Of a DNA stretch of 17,282 bases, positions 14,406 to 17,282 are shown one piece after another (position 1 is the first letter of the stretch; every line of letters starts with the position of its first letter). Below the pieces are notes generated by a model. The model was not told the origin of the DNA. It ran no database searches and was given only the letters and a program-made list of their open reading frames with translations. The DNA is from Lachnospiraceae bacterium UBA1712 (GTDB lineage: Bacteria; Bacillota; Clostridia; Lachnospirales; Lachnospiraceae). A program made the translations under genes and the position numbers. Location of the stretch: contig DCJA01000004.1 of NCBI GenBank assembly GCA_002317175.1, positions 1 to 17,282 of the forward strand. Direction: 5' to 3'.

Positions 14406-15287
14406 ATGAGTTTTTTGAATTATTTAATTAATGGAATAAGCCTTGGTAGTGTATATGCCATAATAGCTTTGGGCTATACAATGGTATATGGTATTGCTAA
14501 AATGCTTAATTTCGCCCACGGAGATGTAATTATGGTGGGTGGATTTGTTGTGTTTACCATGTCGAGCCGTATGGGCCTCAGTCCAGCGCTGGCAGTGCTG
14601 GTGTCAATTATTGTATGTACAGTACTCGGTATAACAATTGAAAAAATTGCTTATAAGCCTTTAAGAGGAGCTTCTTCTTTGGCAGTACTTATTACAGCCA
14701 TTGGTGTAAGTTACTTCTTACAGAATCTTGCGCTTCTGGTGTTTGGAAGTGATACAAAGCTGTTCACTTCTGTAGTTAAGATTCCAGCTATTCAGTTTGC
14801 TGACGGTCAGTTGACCATTACAGGAGAGACAATCGTAACAATTATTGCCTGTATCATTATTATGATTGTACTTACTTTGTTTATTAAGAAGACAAAGGCA
14901 GGTCAGGCTATGCTGGCTGTATCTGAAGACAGAGGTGCGGCTGAACTTATGGGTGTAAATGTTAATGCTACTATTAGTCTTACATTTGCAATTGGATCTG
15001 GACTTGCAGCTATTGCAGGAGTTCTGCTTTGCTCGGTGTATCCTTCCCTGAACCCATATACTGGATCGATGCCAGGTATTAAAGCTTTTGTAGCGGCGGT
15101 ATTTGGTGGTATCGGATCAATTCCAGGAGCATTAATTGGAGGTGTACTTCTTGGAATTATTGAGATTCTGAGTAAGGCATATATCTCTTCTCAGTTGTCA
15201 GATGCAATCGTTTTTGCAGTATTAATTATTGTACTTCTTGTTAAGCCAACTGGTCTGCTTGGTAAGAAGATTAGTGAGAAAGTGTAG
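14406..15287 (+). CDS. livH: Branched-chain amino acid ABC transporter permease LivH
   Basis: LivH is one of the two membrane subunits of the LIV-type amino acid importer. From ATG 14406 the protein has 293 residues and about eight hydrophobic helices. It has the family N-terminus NGISLGSVYAIIALGYTMVYGIAKMLNFAHGD, given here as the continuous theme ISLGSVYAII then LNFAHGD. A C-terminal region AFVAAVFGGIGSIPGALIGG corresponds to the EAA-like loop that contacts the ATPase. The frame is open upstream to ATG 14355, but that start would add a basic non-membrane stretch and overlap the predicted promoter. GGAGGG (14396-14401) supports 14406, although spacing is short. livM follows after 9 bp. Confidence 0.94.
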   Translation: MSFLNYLINGISLGSVYAIIALGYTMVYGIAKMLNFAHGDVIMVGGFVVFTMSSRMGLSPALAVLVSIIVCTVLGITIEKIAYKPLRGASSLAVLITAIGVSYFLQNLALLVFGSDTKLFTSVVKIPAIQFADGQLTITGETIVTIIACIIIMIVLTLFIKKTKAGQAMLAVSEDRGAAELMGVNVNATISLTFAIGSGLAAIAGVLLCSVYPSLNPYTGSMPGIKAFVAAVFGGIGSIPGALIGGVLLGIIEILSKAYISSQLSDAIVFAVLIIVLLVKPTGLLGKKISEKV

Positions 15288-15296
15288 GTGATCTGT

Positions 15297-16364
15297 ATGA
15301 AGAAGCTAAACATAAACAAAGATTACCTTATAACATATGGAATGGTAGTTGCATTTTATATTATCATGCAGATTCTACAGGGAACTGGAAATCTTTCGAG
15401 TCTGTTTAAAGGACTGCTTGTTCCTCTTTGCGTATATACAATTATGGCGGTTAGTCTTAATCTAACTGTCGGTATTCTTGGAGAACTTAGCCTTGGACAC
15501 GCTGGCTTTATGTGTGTAGGAGCCTTCTCATCTGCTTTCTTCTCGATGTGTATGAAGGACGTTATCAGTAGCTCGTTGTTAAGATTCGTAATAGCTATAA
15601 TTATTAGTGCAATTGTAGCAGCATTTTTTGGAATTATTATTGGTATTCCAGTACTTCGACTCAAGGGTGACTACCTTGCAATTGTAACTCTTGCATTTGG
15701 TGAGATTATTAAGAACGTTATTAATATTCTGTATGTAGGTAAGGATGGCAACGGCCTTCACATTTCAACAAAGGATTCTATTTCTCTGGGTCTGGCTGAA
15801 GATGGAAAGGTTATCATCAACGGAGCACAGGGTATTACAGGTACTCCTAATGATTCAACCTTTACAATAGGTATTATCCTTCTTCTGGTTACATTGTTTA
15901 TTGTTCTTAACTTTATGAATTCACGAAGCGGTCGAGCAGTTATGGCGATCAGAGATAACAGAATTGCAGCTGAATCCGTTGGTATTAATATAAGTAAATA
16001 TAAGCTTATGGCATTTGCTATTTCAGCCAGCCTTGCTGGTGTTGCGGGGGCATTATATGCTCACAACTTATCAACACTGAACGCTATGCCTAAGAACTTT
16101 GGATATAATATGTCTATTATGATTCTGGTATACGTAGTACTTGGTGGAATTGGTAATATCAGAGGATCTATCATTGCAGCTACGGTTCTTACAGTACTTC
16201 CTGAACTCTTAAGAGGCTTCAGCGATTACCGTATGCTGATTTACGCTATTGTACTTATTGCAATGATGCTGTTTAATGCTAGTCCAAAGGCAGTAGAGTG
16301 GAAAGAAAAACATTCAATTAAGAGAATGATTGCTTCAAAGAAGCAGGCTAAGGAGGTGGAGTAA
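15297..16364 (+). CDS. livM: Branched-chain amino acid ABC transporter permease LivM
   Basis: LivM is the second membrane subunit of the importer and pairs with LivH. The 355-residue product has about nine to ten hydrophobic segments. Family motifs include LNLTVGILGELSLGHAGF, LRLKGDYLAIVTLAFGEII and, near the C-terminus, VLGGIGNIRGSIIAA as the ATPase-contact region. A basic, Lys-rich tail ends the protein. An in-frame GTG at 15288 directly abuts livH, but ATG 15297 has AGGTGA at 15286-15291 and is preferred. livG starts one base after its stop codon, so the subunits are probably made in step. Confidence 0.93.
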   Translation: MKKLNINKDYLITYGMVVAFYIIMQILQGTGNLSSLFKGLLVPLCVYTIMAVSLNLTVGILGELSLGHAGFMCVGAFSSAFFSMCMKDVISSSLLRFVIAIIISAIVAAFFGIIIGIPVLRLKGDYLAIVTLAFGEIIKNVINILYVGKDGNGLHISTKDSISLGLAEDGKVIINGAQGITGTPNDSTFTIGIILLLVTLFIVLNFMNSRSGRAVMAIRDNRIAAESVGINISKYKLMAFAISASLAGVAGALYAHNLSTLNAMPKNFGYNMSIMILVYVVLGGIGNIRGSIIAATVLTVLPELLRGFSDYRMLIYAIVLIAMMLFNASPKAVEWKEKHSIKRMIASKKQAKEVE

Positions 16365-16365
16365 C

Positions 16366-17124
16366 ATGGCAATGCTGGATGTAACTAACCTCGGTATTTC
16401 ATTTGGTGGACTTAGAGCTGTAGATTCCTTCGAACTTCATATTAAGAAGGGCGAACTATATGGCCTCATTGGTCCAAATGGTGCAGGAAAAACCACAGTT
16501 TTCAATATGCTCACAGGTGTATATAAGCCAACTGATGGTACTATCAAATTAGATGATAAAAATATAACTGGTATGAAGACAACTCAGATCAACCAGGAAG
16601 GAATAGCGCGTACATTCCAGAATATACGACTATTCAAGGAACTGAGTGTACTTGATAATGTTAAGGTTGGCCTTCATAATGGCTATCAGTATTCAACGAT
16701 TACTGGTATATTCAGACTTCCCAAATATCGTAAGACTGAGAAGCTGATGAATGAGAAGGCAATGGAGCTTCTGGCAGTATTTGATCTTGATAAGGAAGCG
16801 AATCTGCTTGCAAGCAATCTTCCTTATGGTAAGCAGCGTAAACTGGAAATAGCCAGAGCACTTGCTACTAATCCTAAGTTACTGCTTCTGGATGAGCCTG
16901 CAGCAGGTATGAATCCAAATGAAACAAAAGAACTTATGGATACAATTCAGTTGATTAGAGATAAGTTTGATATGACAATACTTCTCATTGAACATGATAT
17001 GAAACTCGTATCTGGAATTTGCGAGAAATTAACTGTACTGAATTTTGGTCAGGTTCTTGCACAGGGAGAAACAAGTGAAGTACTCAATAACCCTGAGGTT
17101 ATTAAGGCATATTTGGGAGAATAG
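16366..17124 (+). CDS. livG: Branched-chain amino acid ABC transporter ATP-binding protein LivG
   Basis: LivG is one of two ATPases that power the importer from the cytoplasmic side. The 252-residue protein has Walker A GPNGAGKT at residues 36-43 and the Q-loop region GIARTFQNIRLFKELSV. The LivG-type signature is LPYGKQRKLEIARAL, where LSGGQ is replaced as usual in this subfamily. Walker B is LLLLDEPAAGMNP and the switch His is in LLIEHDMKLV. ATG 16366 has AAGGAGG at 16350-16356 inside the livM end. The open frame extends upstream to ATG 16330, but that would add twelve residues unlike LivG. It is followed by livF after three bases. Confidence 0.96.
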   Translation: MAMLDVTNLGISFGGLRAVDSFELHIKKGELYGLIGPNGAGKTTVFNMLTGVYKPTDGTIKLDDKNITGMKTTQINQEGIARTFQNIRLFKELSVLDNVKVGLHNGYQYSTITGIFRLPKYRKTEKLMNEKAMELLAVFDLDKEANLLASNLPYGKQRKLEIARALATNPKLLLLDEPAAGMNPNETKELMDTIQLIRDKFDMTILLIEHDMKLVSGICEKLTVLNFGQVLAQGETSEVLNNPEVIKAYLGE

Positions 17125-17127
17125 ATT

Positions 17128-17282
17128 ATGGCAATGTTAGAGGTTAAAGACCTGGAAGTTAATTATGGAGTAATTAAAGCTATAAAGGGCATTAGCTTTG
17201 AGGTAAATGAGGGAGAAGTTATCTCGCTTATCGGAGCTAATGGAGCTGGCAAGACTACAATTCTTCATGCTGTAAGTGGATT
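17128..17282 (+). CDS. livF: ABC transporter ATP-binding protein LivF, N-terminal part
   Basis: This is the second ATPase of the LIV importer, cut by the window end after 51 codons. The visible sequence reads MAMLEVKDLEVNYGVIKAIK and then GISFEVNEGEVISLIGANGA with GKTT, giving a complete Walker A (GANGAGKT). The segment VNYGVIKAIKGISFEV is characteristic of LivF rather than LivG. GGGAGA at 17115-17120, inside the end of livG, is the likely ribosome binding site. The remainder (about 180 residues in typical LivF) lies beyond the window. Confidence 0.92.
   Translation, partial: MAMLEVKDLEVNYGVIKAIKGISFEVNEGEVISLIGANGAGKTTILHAVSG

Overview
The window looks like a chromosomal segment of an AT-rich Gram-positive anaerobe of the Clostridia, most likely a Lachnospiraceae member. 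The grounds are low GC, strong AGGAGG-type ribosome binding sites, the gene order cdaA-cdaR-glmM, a HprK-type HPr with both His15 and Ser46, a type-2 (LeuA2) isopropylmalate synthase and a lipoprotein-type solute-binding protein. The genus is an inference. All convincing genes are on the + strand, and no phage, insertion sequence, CRISPR array, tRNA or rRNA is visible.

Region 1 (1-8070) is a tightly packed gene string: recD2 helicase, a ComF-type phosphoribosyltransferase, a YvyF-like double zinc-ribbon protein, two uncharacterised membrane proteins, then diadenylate cyclase cdaA, its YbbR-domain partner cdaR, and phosphoglucosamine mutase glmM. Gaps are short or negative (recD2/comF overlap by 29 bp, cdaA/cdaR by 20 bp, cdaR/glmM abut). 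This suggests one transcript joining DNA repair and competence-type functions to c-di-AMP synthesis and peptidoglycan precursor supply.

Region 2 (8071-12800) starts with ptsH (HPr) behind an extended -10 promoter. An intrinsic terminator follows, and its T-run runs straight into the leuA ribosome binding site. Next come leuA2, an RfbD-type dTDP-4-dehydrorhamnose reductase and a large polytopic membrane protein resembling DUF6020 / GT-C glycosyltransferases. A strong hairpin terminator closes the region.

Region 3 (12800-17282) is a branched-chain amino acid ABC transporter: livJ (lipoprotein), livH and livM (permeases), livG (ATPase) and the start of livF, cut by the window end. livJ has its own promoter and a perfect inverted repeat in its 5' leader. 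It is separated from livH by about 300 bp that hold the most interesting non-coding feature in the window. Two tandem ~60-bp units each fold into a closed multi-branch structure, with base changes between copies that keep the pairing. A shrunken third unit follows, then a strong terminator and a separate near-consensus promoter for livHMGF. The layout fits higher production of the binding protein than of the membrane complex.
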